Assembly: GCF_001540865.1 (NCBI RefSeq) | Contig: NC_033638.1 | Location: 2,073,902 to 2,137,901 of the forward strand | Direction: 5' to 3' | DNA length: 64,000 bases | Source: Ananas comosus | Taxonomy: Eukaryota; Streptophyta; Magnoliopsida; Poales; Bromeliaceae | In this document: in pieces, positions 21,050-34,000 of the stretch | Layout: each line of letters opens with the position of its first letter | How positions within the stretch are numbered: position 1 is the stretch's first letter | Notes under the pieces: model-generated | The model's database searches: none | What the model saw: only the letters and a program-made list of their open reading frames with translations | What the model was told of the DNA's origin: nothing | Program-made: the position numbers and the translations under genes

Positions 21050-21812
21050 TGGATAAATTGTATGCAAGAATTAATTTTTATTTTTAAAAAAATTATGTAA
21101 ACTATAGATTATTTGTGAAGTGGAATAAAATAATGGTATTGATTATAAGTCATAGACAAGTTCTTAATTGGAATTTGAGCTTATTCTCATATACTATTAG
21201 CTCTCAAATTGGCCCATAAGTTTTAAATTACATTAAATTAAAATTTGTATTATAATTACTGAATTTTTCTACAAAAGTTACAGCTTTGTATGATAGTTGG
21301 TCAAGCTAAAGCCACTCGTTAGTCCTTTTATGAGCTTTGACACTAATCTATCCATCTGTCTTTTTACATGGCTTCTAAGCTATTTACATATAAAAATATT
21401 TTAAATTATAGATGGTTTTTTCTCCTTCTTTGTCGGAGACATAAAAAAGAGAGAGGAACTAACGGAACTTGCTTGGACTTTGCACCAATTTCGTAAGAGA
21501 AAGAGAGAGGGTGATGAAGAATGAAGAGGAGAAAAATATTGCCATATTGGGAGAAAGATGATAAAGTAGATATCATCGATCATTGCTCCGGCCGTTGCGC
21601 ACGGTTAATTGTTGCCGTCTACAACCACTACCCTAGTCATCGCGCATGGCCAATCGACGTCGCCATCTACGACCACTGCCCCAACCATCACATATGGCCA
21701 ATCGCCACATCGTTGCCGCTACTAACTTCTAGACATAGATCTCATACAGAATTGGTATTTATATAAATATATACATAACATATAAAATATCGATATAATC
21801 ATATAAAATTAG
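21050..21812. other. AT-rich spacer between LINE and CACTA remnant
   Basis: No gene or clear element end seen. A pair of imperfect ~60-bp units (GCATGGCCAATCG / ATATGGCCAATCG context) lies at about 21590-21715. The expected second CACTA terminus is not visible here. Confidence 0.4.
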
Positions 21813-23851
21813 TTAGCAATTGTATATTTCTAAAAATATATAATTACTATTTCTTCGGAAGCATAAAAGAGTTGGTTTTCGACTTTTTAGCCCTTGAATC
21901 AAAGATTGTAAGGTTGTAATAATAGTGGGTCCCTTTAGGGTTGAGTGGTCCTCATAGGGGAATAATATTAATCCAAAGGCACTCATAGTGGTCCTCAAAT
22001 TGTCTTTAGTCCTCCCAGAAATATTCAATACAGTACCAATAAAATTATTACTAACATTTTTTTCGATATGCATTACATCTAGATTATGTCGAAGAAGATT
22101 ATCTTTCCAATAGGGCAAGACAAAGAAAATACTTTTCTTTTTCCATAGTTGTTCTTCTGCATGTGTTCCTTCCTCATCATAATTATGAGAATCAATAATA
22201 AAATCATCAGCATCTTCAAAAATAGTAACTTGATCCGCATTATGGACTTCCTTGTGTAGCTGTTGATTCATTAAGCTCCCCACTTGCTCTCGTCCCCTTT
22301 TTCTACTAGACTTGGAGCTTTTTCCATATTTATTATTGAGTCCTTCTACCTGCTGAAAAATATCAATTCCTGATGGCGAATTTGGAGCAGATCGTAACTC
22401 TATCGAACCATCAAACTCATCTTTTTGAAATCTAAAAGGATGATTTTGTTCTAACCATCTACGGTTGCCTATATAGCAAAATTTTTCTCCATATTTTAGC
22501 CAACATGAATCAGTCAAAATGCCACAACAAGGACAAGCAAAAAGTCCCTTTGTACTCCAACCAGATAGATTAGCATAAGCAAGAAAATCATTAATAGTCC
22601 AAATTAGAGCTCCTCTCATATTAAAGTTCTATTTTGTGAAAGCATCAAATGCATCAACACCTTCCCATAACTTTTTCAATTCATGAATTAGAGGTTGTAA
22701 AAAGACATCAATATCATTGCCTGGACCCTTATCACCAGAAATAATCGTTGATAATATTAAAGATAACTACTTCATACACAATTATGGTTGTAGGTTATAA
22801 GGGATCAAAACAACCGGCCATGTACTATGAGTAGACTTGAATTATCTAGCAATGGATTCAATCCGTTTAGAACGTTGAGCTCTACTTATAGAAGAATCGT
22901 TAGCTATCTCATAGAAGAATCGCTAGCTATCTCATAGAAGAATCCATCGCTATGAAATGGCATGAAGAAGGATTGACTCCATCGCTAGCTAATCCATCGC
23001 TAGCTATGTGTCATCATCTTTATTTCCTAACCATCTTGAAGTTCCACATACATGATAGTTTTCTTTGTTTACGCTTTCATTCCAATACAACATATAATTA
23101 TTAGGACACGCATGAATTTTCTCATATCCGAGTCCTAATTGGTTTATTAACTTTTTAGCTTCATATGAAGATGATGACAATGAAACGCCCATCGGAAAAG
23201 CATCCTTTAATGTTGGAGTAGCATAGTAAATGATTTTTCACACCACCCATTCAAACATTTGAGATGAAAAAGGTGGAGTAGAAAAGACAATTTTGAAAAA
23301 TTTGTACATCCCGGGTAAAGTTCTGGATCACAATCTTGCATTAAAGTAGCATATGAAGTTGTATCAACATTTGGCAAATGTTGTTGCGTAGTTGTTTCAC
23401 TTGAATTTTCAATATAATCTGTATCGTCTATTGGATCACTTAAAATTATATTGGAAAATCCAAAAGCATCTTGGAGCAATCCTCTCACATCTTCTTGTCC
23501 CGTGATATTTTCTTGCACATTAGTGTAATCTGTAATGTTTGGGGCATGTTGAGCAGCAACACTAGAAGAAGAAGTTAATGATTCTCCATGAAATACCCAT
23601 TCCATATAACCTAATGAGAATTCCTTCCATACCAAATGTTTCTCCACAACTTCTGGAGTATGTGAAGAACAATTGCAACACTTCCGACAAGGACATACAA
23701 TCTTTCCTCTAATAAATAATTTTTTGATAGCAAATCTAATAAAATTAGCAACACCGTCTAAATAAGCCTTATTATTTCTCTGCTTATTAATCCAACTTTT
23801 GTCCATTTTCTTAGGTTGCGAGTTCCTTACTATATAATAGCCTAAAGACAA
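21813..23851 (-). pseudogene. CACTA (En/Spm) TNP2-type transposase remnant
   Basis: Three minus-strand blocks of a TNP2-like transposase that would bind and cut CACTA ends in the nucleus. Block 1 (23851-23207) starts with the transposase-associated domain (WINKQRNNKAYLDGVANFIR, then CPCRKCCNCSS). Block 2 (23192-23004) has GYEKIHACPNNYMLYW. Block 3 (22619-21813) holds the transposase core (ACPCCG, then FFVLPYWKDNLLRHNLDVMH, then IEKNVSNNFIG). Between blocks 2 and 3 frames are lost and a short repeat array intervenes. The C-terminal half is absent, so the protein is inactive. Identification rests on these well-conserved strings. Confidence 0.85.
22885..23008. repeat. Short tandem repeat ATAGAAGAATCG-TAGCTATCTC
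   Basis: About three 26-bp units (22886 onward), then CCATCGCTAGCTA words. The array interrupts the transposase reading between blocks. Confidence 0.7.
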
Positions 23852-25688
23852 AAAATGATGTTAATATAACTAAACTAAAGAATGTAACTTAATTAAGTAA
23901 GGATATTACAAAAAAAAAAGAACATCAAGATAAGGTAAAATTAAAAATCAATAGGTCACAATAATAGTTTTAGAATGGTACTGAATTATCTATTTGCATA
24001 AGAAACTCAAAATGCACCGTCAAAAAGTGAATTAGTTACGTTATTAAGCGATTGGATTGCAAAGGAATGAATTAATCTTTGTAGTGCCCTATATGAGGTA
24101 ACTAGTAGTAGTAATACTACAATAACGGCAACAAAGAGCAAATTGTACATTAGAATGAAAAGTATCAAATCACTCATCTTAATATATCAGTATTTGTCCA
24201 ATCATCTAAAAGTTGCATATATTAAGTTTTGTAAAGAAAAAAAACTAATGATCATAAAGTAGTCAGGGAGACATTACCTTTTGAGGAAACTATATGTCCA
24301 ACCAAAAATACGCGATGGATGAGTGAATTAGCCAAGTACTTTGTTGCTACCTATAATAAGAGTCAAAAAGTTAAGATATTAGAAACAATATAATAAATAC
24401 ACTTTGTCTCAAAATGCACAGTCCAAATTAACCTAAACATTAGATGTGTAAATACTATAACTTCACTAGAAGTAATAGTAGTAGTAGTACTTAAAAAAAA
24501 ATTATCTAAGGCATGTATGGTGTGCCTAATGGGAATACAAACAGTAAAAGTTGAATGGCTAAAAAATATACAAGCAGTTGGGAGACGAAGGTGGATACCA
24601 TTGTTGCTAAACTTTAATGCTTAACTAAAATACTATTTTTTGGAAACAAAAAACCAATTTGATTTCCTACACTACTTATAATTAATTTTTCCAATTCTTG
24701 CAATACATTGGGAGAGGAAGGTGGATTAAACATGATATTTTCCTCTTCTCTTCATCATACTCTATTTAAATAAAAGAACTTAAGATACATTGTTTCATAA
24801 TAATTGACTAATTGAGTATTAAAATGAAGGAAAAAAATTATTCTTAGCTTTAAATCTAACACATTATATCATCTAATATTCTATTGTTTACAACCCACAC
24901 GGTTTGCTCGGGCCACCAGAGTTATGTGACATTTAAATTGAAAAAACACATTAAGCAATCAATGTCCTATAAAAGAAATAAAGTTATTTACTTTTCCTCT
25001 TGCACCCATCTAAATATACGATGTAAATTAGCAAACACTAGCAAAAGTTTTGTTAAAGAAATGTCAGCGGTAAAAGACACCTCCTCCAATGGCAAAAGAC
25101 CACTGTTTCATTACCCTTTATCAAATCTGAGAAAATAAAAATTATTCTCAGAGAAGAGAACAACCCAGAGTCTTTTGCTCATGCTTAAGAACTAAAAATC
25201 AAATCAGAAAATAGTTGAGGGATTATCCTACAAACAACCAAATAATTTAAAAATATTTTAGGAAAATAAAATCTTGACATCTAATTTCTATATCCCACAC
25301 TAGAAAATAGTGAAAAGAGGAGAAACAAAATATTCTCTTCTTCTTCAATCTTCATGCTGCCAATTAAACAAAGCAACTCAAATTTTTTCGAAATGCATTC
25401 TTCTCCTCTAAATCGAAACTTAAACAAAAATTTAATTTTAAATCTCACAGAAAAAAAAAATCCTAACCCAGACCACCACCCAATTCCAGGAAATGGGTTT
25501 GAATCATTCATTCTTGGTGATCCTAACCTTGGATTTAAAGATTGAGCCAAAAATACTGAATAAAAACAAAATCAAACTACAAACCAAATGGATTCTTCTC
25601 GAGGCGTCAGCGTCGATGTAAGGACTGAGATTTTTGACAGTGCTACTAAACTCTCTGTTGATGATGTTTATGTGTGTAATTTAATTAC
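23852..25688. other. CACTA 5' region, AT-rich, no gene
   Basis: AT-rich sequence between the transposase start and the N at 25689. No coding similarity recognised. Probably introns and 5' non-coding part of the CACTA element plus later insertions. Confidence 0.4.
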
Positions 25689-25689
25689 N
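25689..25689. other. Unresolved base (N) at an LTR edge
   Basis: A single N directly precedes a truncated LTR fragment. It probably stands for a collapsed gap rather than one unknown base. Confidence 0.7.
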
Positions 25690-25807
25690 AGTGGATTCCC
25701 TGTATTTGTGGCGGATCTGGCATACTCTGGGGTCAGGTTTTTAAAAAAAAAAATTTAAACGCTTTTCCGCTGTGTTTCAAACTAAAAGGGGACCCCGGGG
25801 CGTGACA
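25690..25807 (-). mobile_element. 118-bp fragment of TGTCACGCCCC-family LTR
   Basis: Closely matches the last ~118 bp of the inverted LTR at 8932-9049 (from AGTGGATTCCCTGTATTTG to GGGGCGTGACA). It holds only one arm of the outer hairpin stem. Its left edge coincides with the N, so the rest of the LTR or element is missing from the assembly or was deleted. Confidence 0.8.
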
Positions 25808-26103
25808 GTCGAATCCTCCTTCTCCTCCGCTCGCCTTGCTCCTTCGTCACCGGAGATGGCTAGTTGTCACCTTCGAAATAAAGAGGAAATGAAACACCAG
25901 CGAGGTGGAGAAGGGCTGGACGGCGGCAGGTCGATCTGGAGGGCCGCGGTGGTGACGACGAGGCGAGAAAGGCGCATATTCGGGAGAGAGGGCCAAACCC
26001 TTGTGTGGGAGAGGGAGGTGCTGAGAAGGGGTTGAGCGGGAGCTAAAGAATGAAGATGAAAAGTCTAATAAAAAGAAATGGCAAATTTATTTTAATAATA
26101 ATA

Positions 26104-26252
26104 AATTAATAAGGCTCCTTTTTTTTTGGCACGCTATAAATAGCGACGCTAAACCCTAGCGTCGGAAAAATTTCGACAGTGAAGAAAATTACCGACGCTT
26201 TAAAAAAGCATCATCATAAAAGCGTCGGCATAGGCATATTTTTTTTGTAGTG
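26104..26252 (-). mobile_element. CACTA terminal region with GACGCT subterminal repeats
   Basis: On the minus strand the element starts CACTACAAAAAAAATATGCC, the CACTA terminus, at 26252. Subterminal GACGCT/AGCGTC motifs occur in both orientations (26145-26228), for example AGCGTCGG near 26158 and 26221, as expected for transposase binding sites of this superfamily. A 3-bp duplication (ATA at 26253-26255) cannot be checked because the other end was not found. The GC-rich stretch 25808-26035 just inside is the 5' region of the element. Confidence 0.75.
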
Positions 26253-26255
26253 ATA

Positions 26256-26632
26256 TAGCTAGAATGGCCAAAGGAATTGATCCAATAGTTAAAAATTTAG
26301 AAGCACTGATTCTTTATGCTTCCGAAAGCACAATAGTCGGACTTTTTTTAAAATATAAAATAATATAAATATTTTGTAATCTTTTATTATTCCAATGCGA
26401 AATACAGATTTTACGCTACTTTATATAAAAAATGATGTTTGATCTTTATTGTAGTTTTGTATCTATTTTAACTTCAAATTATAAATTTACTTGTACTGTT
26501 TTTTAGTTTGACCATAAATTTTAATTTTTATTTATAATTAAAATGTAAATTTATTTTAGCATAATAAATTTATATTTTAAATTCAAATTGTTAATTTAAG
26601 TTATTATTATATATTTTTAACTTAGGATAAAT
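26256..26632. other. AT-rich spacer, nothing recognised
   Basis: Low-complexity A/T sequence with no long frame and no element ends seen. Confidence 0.4.
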
Positions 26633-26982
26633 TACAGTTTTGGTTCTCAAACTATGAGGCAAGTGACATTTTGGTTCTTAAACTTTAATTTATTATAATT
26701 TCTGGCTTGAAAATTTTGAATTATTGTAATTAAGTCTTATAACCTATTGGCTAACTGTTAATATATTTTTGATATATAAGTGATGTGAAAGTATTGTAAT
26801 TGATGATGCGGCAATAATTATAATGTTACATTAATTCTACATTAGCGATTCATCAATATTAAACCAATTAAATTTAGATTGTGGGACTTGATTACAACAA
26901 TTTTAAAAATTTGAGCTAAATATTATAATAAATTAAAATTTGAGAACCAAAATATCACAGAGCGTGTAATTTATACTTTAAC
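26633..26982. mobile_element. MITE-like inverted-repeat element
   Basis: Left end TAGGATAAATTACAGTTTTGGTTCTCAAACT. The right part holds the complementary words TTTGAGAACCAAAATATCAC and TGTAATTTAT. The arms pair in blocks rather than perfectly. The style (dispersed 'ttttggttctcaaac' miniature elements) is common in monocot intergenic DNA. No target duplication assigned. Confidence 0.5.
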
Positions 26983-27640
26983 TAATTTATATATAATCAA
27001 ATAATCAAACCTACAAAACTGTAATATTTTATTTTTTACTTTATAATTGTACAATTAAACTAAAAAGTTATCTTACAAAAAGATATTACTTTTATAAAAA
27101 CTAGAAAAGTTTTTCGAAAGTCATGCATTTATTAGTTTTTTAAAAAAATATTAAATGACACATTTTATTTTTAATATTTTATGCCACGTATATTTATCTA
27201 GTTAAGATTTTGTAAAGAATATTATTTAAAAAAAATGTGGAACATAGGAGATAGTAGATACCAAAAGGATAATTAAAAAAAAATTATACGAGATACTTTA
27301 TTTATTATCTATCGAATAAAATCTTTTAAAGTAAAAATATCTGACGGTTATTAGATTTTCATCAAACAACCAGGGGGCCAGATGTTATTAGGAGGCGAAA
27401 AATCTGAAATTGAAAAAAAATAAAATTCGTTTTTTTTATAATAGTATAAGATATAAGATATAAATATAGATTTTTTTTATTTTTTTTTTTATTTCAGCCA
27501 TATATGGACAACGCTCTGAAACGGACGGAACGGAAAGCGAATCGAAAATTTTTTGTTTTTTATCGTATTATTATTATAATAAAATAATAAAATATATTAT
27601 TATAATAATATAATAATATTACCGCCAGCTAATTCAACCG
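26983..27640. other. Upstream region of ABCD1, very AT-rich
   Basis: Poly-A and poly-T rich with an AATATTATTATAATAA run (27580-27620). No gene seen. The distal ABCD1 promoter would lie here. Confidence 0.4.
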
Positions 27641-27654
27641 TACCGATTTGGTTG

Positions 27655-28013
27655 AAATATATATATGTGAAGAACTTGTGTGTAGTCGATCTCCAGTTGC
27701 CCAGCGTTTCCGGTCAAAAGAAGACCCCTTCCGGTCGATCTAGGGCATCTCGGTCACGGCTCTCCCACCCGAACCCTCTCGACCTTCATTTTTCCCTTTC
27801 CTCCAACTTCCCCTTCTGCCTCCGTAGAGACCACTCCCTCCCTCTCTCTCTCTCTGTCAGATCTTCTTCTTCTTCACTATTTGGTTTGGTTTGGTTTGGT
27901 TTGGTTGGCCACGAAAATGAATCCTCGCTCCTGCTGCCTGAAGTGGCTTTCCTGTAGGTGTATGTAATCTTCATTAATTTTCATTTCATTTCTCGCGGAG
28001 GCCGTCTGTCAGG
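27655..28013 (+). promoter_or_regulatory. Putative core promoter and 5' leader of ABCD1
   Basis: A TATA-like ATATATATATGTG (27657-27669) is followed by a leader with a pyrimidine patch (CCCTCCCTCTCTCTCTCTCTG, about 27835-27855) and TTTGG repeats (27880-27906). Pyrimidine patches near start sites are common in plant promoters. The start of transcription is inferred, not seen. Confidence 0.4.
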
Positions 28014-31000
28014 ATGCGGTCTCTGCAATTGCTGCAGCTGACGGAGCATGGCCGCAGCCTTTTGGCTTCCAGGAGGTACGCCCGCTCGCGGAACTTAGAT
28101 CTTCTATTTTTTTTGTTTTTTTCTTTTTTTTTAACTAGAATTATGTGATGCACAAGGATTTAAGTGCCCATTGACAATCAGCGCGGATCAAAACCCTCCC
28201 TTATTTTTTTTTAAAAAAAATAGTAGCTGAGTAGTTACATTAATAATAGTGTCCAAAGATTTGGTTAGAATATGTAATAAGCAATCAGAATCTATTTGTG
28301 CCGAAAAATATAAATATTTCTTGGAATAGCGTGTGTTTTTGTATGCCTTACCGTGCTGGTCAGTGCTGGGCACAATCCCGTGTGGCAGTACTTAAATCCT
28401 TGGCGTGTAAATTTGTGGTTTCTAGAGTACTTTGTTGGAACTTGATGTAGCAGATGAAGAAAAACTTCTAACCACCGAATTTAAGAAGATCTCGTCGTAT
28501 TATGTCAGAATTATTGATGGAGTATATATCTAATCAAATTGAATAACAGAGCCAGCTGAATAGTTCTTGGGTCCTTGTACTCTAAATTTGTCTTAGGGAT
28601 CTTTTAATGGGCTCACAATTAATGAAGAAGACCTCAGTTAACGATAACTTGTGCTTATGAAGGACCTTCTGCTAGATGTATTCCTTTAAGGTTGTGTATT
28701 GATATATTGGTTAGCACTTAGCAAGGTGCCGTTGATGACATTTCTTGCCACTTCTTCTGTATCTTCCTTACAGTAAGAACTTATTATATCTCAGTACCAT
28801 CTTCACCAACATTTTCCTGTGATCTCTCTCATCACTGTGATCTTAGCCGTTGTTGTTAAGAGCGTGACCAGCACATAAGTTGTGGAGGACATCAAATTGG
28901 ATAGACATGTGGATTGGACAATAGATCATGAGGCTTTTTGTCATTTCTTTGTATAGTTAGAAAATCGATAAGTAGACACCTTTTATATCTAAGTCGATGA
29001 TGATATAAGAAATTATTTCATTTTGATATTAGATGCAAGAATCTTATTCTTTCAAATGGTAAAATAAACCCCAACATAATGACTTATTCGACGAAATTTT
29101 TTTCGGCCATTTAATTAAATAAACTTAATTAAATTATACTTTAAAGTTTTTCATTCTGGAACATGATTGTCTAAGCTTAACATCTGTTATTTTTATTGAG
29201 AATTTGAAATTAGAAACTGAGAGTTTGAAAGATTGAGAGTTGAACATGTTGGATAATATATACATTTTTAGTTCTTAACTTTTGAAATATTTTCATTTTT
29301 TCCTCTTGATAGTTAGTTAACCAAAAATGTTGATTTATGTGATAGAAAATTATTCTTGTTTTGCTATCGGGCATGGTCGGGCCCATTTACCACTTGCGCT
29401 GGCCCCAAACATGTTAAGCGCAGTTGGTAGGAAATGGAACTTGAATACTACCCATTATATATTTGAATAGGGTCTGAAGTTGGATAGGGTTGAAAGTAAC
29501 GATATAGTTGTTATGTTGGATTGAGGTCGAAAAACCAGTCCATATTATTGGAGAAAAATAACATTATATAACCATTATAATTTGGAAGTATAAAGAGTTT
29601 AGTACAAAAATTAGCTTAAGTACTGTTTATGTCAAAGCCAATGAATTTAATAGTAAGGAAGAATATCTTGATAACTTGTTTCCCATTAAATAAAAGGAAA
29701 AAAGTCGAGAAAGCAATCTGAAAACAAGAAAGGAAGAAAGTACATCATGGAGAATAATTGTAGGAGAACAAAACTAGATTAGGCCTATAAGAAAGGGCCA
29801 CTAAGGATCATGGAGAATAATTGTAGGATAACAGAACTAAATTAGGTCTATAAGAGAGGGCCACTAAGGATATTATTGTATGCAGAAGGCCTACCAAATA
29901 CTAATAAATTATACCAAGAAAATAAATATTGTATGGCTAAAAGTACTTAAATATATGTAATAGAAGTATATCGGAAGAGAATCTAATATTGTATAGCTAA
30001 ATGTATTTAAATATATGTAATAGAAGTATCTTGGAAAAGAATCTAGTTTGGGTGGGGTAGAATCTGCATCTTCTAAACCTTCACCTGGACCTCAAATCCT
30101 AGTGTCTTAGCATCCACCTGTACACAGCTCTGGGATTTCAACCTTGATTTTGTCAGATCGATGCTAGGTAATTGGGACAGGTAATAATTCCAATATCTGA
30201 TATCATCGGACCTTGTGATTCAAGGAAAAAGGATGAGATCCCTATTGTTTTCTACTGCATTCTGTGCTACTCTGAGAACAGCCAAGCTTTGCTATGGATA
30301 GTGTATGGTGCTGCTTGTGCGAGCTAAGAACCACATATTATTATCGGAAGGAACAACAAACAAGTACAACCAGCTAACAGCAAGAAATAAAACAAACTAT
30401 CACAACTGCCATCACCAAAATCCCATGAGTATGTTTGAGACAACTAACCAGGCGAATAGTATCCCAAAGGCTCATTGTCCTAACTTTTCCTTGATAAAGA
30501 AGATACTAGAAAATAGAAACTTCTAGGTTTTCATTTTTTTATCTTAAAAAATTTTCAGCAAAGGGAACCTGAGTGACTTATTGTTTAGGGCTGCCTAATG
30601 CTGTTAGAAAAAATAGAGGGGACAAAAGCATATAGGGATATACTTCTCTATTTTCTGGTGGGACTGTAGAAAATAGGACTGGAGGAAATTTATCATAACT
30701 GACTCATTGTGATATGTACAACATGATTTTATTTATGGAAACAAATGGACTTTTTTTCTATCATACTTCTTTTTCACTGCTCGTAGTGCAATCTCGCCAC
30801 AATCCCAAATAGTCTTTATGTAATTTCTACCAATAGATAAATCACTTGCATCGCATGTAAACTTACGCGGAGAGTACTATTGGTGAATTCACGAACATTG
30901 GTTAATCTAATATCATTCCAGTCGGATTTGTAAATGATGTGTTGGAAAGAATTGCTAAGGCAACACAATCTCATGGAGACGATTGCGTGGTATATGCACC

Positions 31001-34000
31001 CGCTGAGATGAGATGATGCTTCTACTACATGAATTGTTGTAAACGTTAAGTCAAGATAGAGTATTGTAGATGTGAAACTTGGTAGCTTATAGCTATAGAA
31101 AAATAGAGGGCTGATATATTTATATATAAAGATAGATAATTTTGGGTAGCAACCCTAGGAGATCCATCTTTCAGAATGCGAAACTTCAAAGAAATTACCA
31201 TGCTGGTTGTAAGAACTTACCTCACTAAGCACTAATTTACTGGGGACGGATGACAGAGTCCATGCTAAAGCAAACTTCTCCTGGATGTAGTCTTGCTATT
31301 TGTTTCTTGTAATTATAACTCAAACTTATGTTTGTCTCAGCCACGTTTCATTTAAAACTTGACCTTATCTGCTTACAATTATGCCTTTTTGGTTGGTATA
31401 ACATTTTTGTCATCCCCAATAGGAATTAAGAGCATTTTCCTACTTGTTTCTCTTTAGGAGAACATCATTTGTGATATTTTTGTTCATATTCTTTTGCCAT
31501 GTTATTGAGGGATCCTTGTATCATGCAAGCTATGGAGTTAAGTATTTTTCTTTTCCCCTTGAAGATATCATTAATTAATGAATTACATACTTGCTGGATG
31601 AACAGGAGAACGGTTGCACTTGTGTCTGGTGCCCTACTGGCTGGTGGAACTCTGGCATACATGCAGTCGCGACATCATAAAAGATCCTCAAGACCAAATT
31701 CTTCTAATGATGTCTCCACACCTGGTATAAATGAAGATAGCTTGAACCAAAACGGTGTAGATAGTAAGCCAATTAGAGCAGCATGGCGGAAAAAAAGTGG
31801 ATTGAGATCTCTACATGTTCTGGCTGCTATTTTGCTCAAGCAGATCGGCCCAATGGGCATGCGATGCCTTTTGTCCTTGGTTACTACAGTTGTAAGCATC
31901 TTTTGTTTTCTCATTTTTGTGTTTTAATCCTTCATCTTTGTGCGATTCATTCATACAACAATTTGGTACTGATAGTTAGTGAACTCTAACTAGAACAACC
32001 ACTCGAATACTCAATAAATATATGGGCAAATTTTGCAATATTATCCTCTCCAGAGTGTTTAAGCATATGAAAAATAACATGCAAATAGCATGATCATATT
32101 TCTTTCTTCTGTAAATAATTGGAATGACTTGGTTGCTGATGATCTAAAATGCAGAAGATAACTACTGTTGCTAGTTTATGCGGTAATTTTTCATTTGACC
32201 TAGATCCTACCCAGCTTCATGCAGTCTCAAGTGCTAGTTCATACTCTGTAACTCTTGAAACTTTACGGTCATAATGAATTCAGTGTTACAGTTTATTGAT
32301 GCCACTTTGTTAACAAGATCTATGCAGGATATTTAATACTGTACCATGCTAGTCATACCCTTCTTTCTCTTTGATAAGAAATCAGGAATCTGTGAGATTA
32401 CTGTATTTTATAGCAGTATGGAATGTATACCCTTCTTTCTGTTTGATAAGAAATGAGGAATCTGTGAGATTACTGTATTCTATAGCAGTATGGGATGTTT
32501 TACTGAAATAATTATTATGGTTGTGATTCACTTCCAATATTCCAACTGAACTACAAACTTTTGTATCATGGGAAATATTTAGGTCTTGTGTGGCTTAATA
32601 AATATATGCCTGGGGGTACTTAAGAGATAAATTTATTTAATATTTTGTAGAATAGCTGGATATTCTTGCTTACATATGTATACAGTTGGATATATATAGA
32701 ATCAAATAAAAAGCAAGAATATCTTAATCTATTCATTTTCGACCAGATTGAGAGTTGACAACTAATAAAAGGATTTAAGTGCCCATCGGCCCAGACCGTG
32801 CCCATTGTGTCATTTTGTGTTGACAAGATATCAGTATGATATGACCCCCTTGATGGCATGGCTCGATACCCTCTGTTCTTTGAACTTAGCGAGTAATTAC
32901 ATCAATAAAAGGCAAAGATTTGATAAACAGTATATACTAAGCATTTAGAATATATTGGTGCCAAAGAAAATAAGTATTTCAAGCCATAGTGTGTGGGCAC
33001 ACATGTATTTTTTTGTCAATGCACACATCAGCACTCCGCGCGTCACTGCACTTAGATCCTTGTGTAAATACATGAATCACTATTAAGGAAACTTAAATGT
33101 GGGCTTGGAGAAATTTTGACTCGATAAATATCATGATGTTCCACTAAAAAATAAAGCCCCACATGTTTTGACCAGGAAAGATTTAAATCCTATCTAAGAA
33201 TAGGGCGAGTATCAGGAAGGAATCAAGACACTTATGGCCGATAGAAGTAATATCCCTCGACACACCAGGAGCTCCCAAAAAGTCTTGGTAACTGCCTGGC
33301 AGCCGAAACAATATGGAGAGGAGAAAATACAGCTGTAGGAGTGGAGGGAAAAGGGGAGAAGAAAGCACAGCCATAGGCTTGAGGGGACAAAAAGGGCTGC
33401 AATGGTAGAAGCCATAGAAGGGGCTAGACAAGAACACTAGACAGGCGAAAAGGAGAAGAAATAGTGCTCAATCCAGGAACGAATGATAGAAGAAAAGGCG
33501 GCTTATTTTGGCACAAGGTGAGGGTTGAGCAGGGACCACAAAAATTCTAGGTAAATTGCTTCAATAGTTCAATACCAAAGTCTGTTTAAGAAAGAGAGGC
33601 TGGCTGGGTTAAATAATCCTCAAACAAATCACATGCAAGCAAACCAAGTACAGATTGGAGAACAAACAATCGTGCAAGACTTAGAAGTCAGAGAAGAGGG
33701 CAACCTGGTTTAGGAATATAAGTAATAGATGCTGGTTGAGATACAAGGCCCAATAAGTATAAAAACCCCAAAATAAAGAACCAGATAAAGAAAAAGGCCC
33801 AAAACTTGAATTAGATTCAAGTTGACTGACAAAACCAGCTGGAAGTTCAGTGGTAAAGGAATAATGGTTCTATAGGAAGACAAAATCCTCATTCGACCAT
33901 AGATCAACGGGATGCCACGCCACACCAGAAAATAAGGAACTAATTATCTAATAATAATCATTTAATAGTTCATTACTTGAAAAACCATATTCATTGTTAA

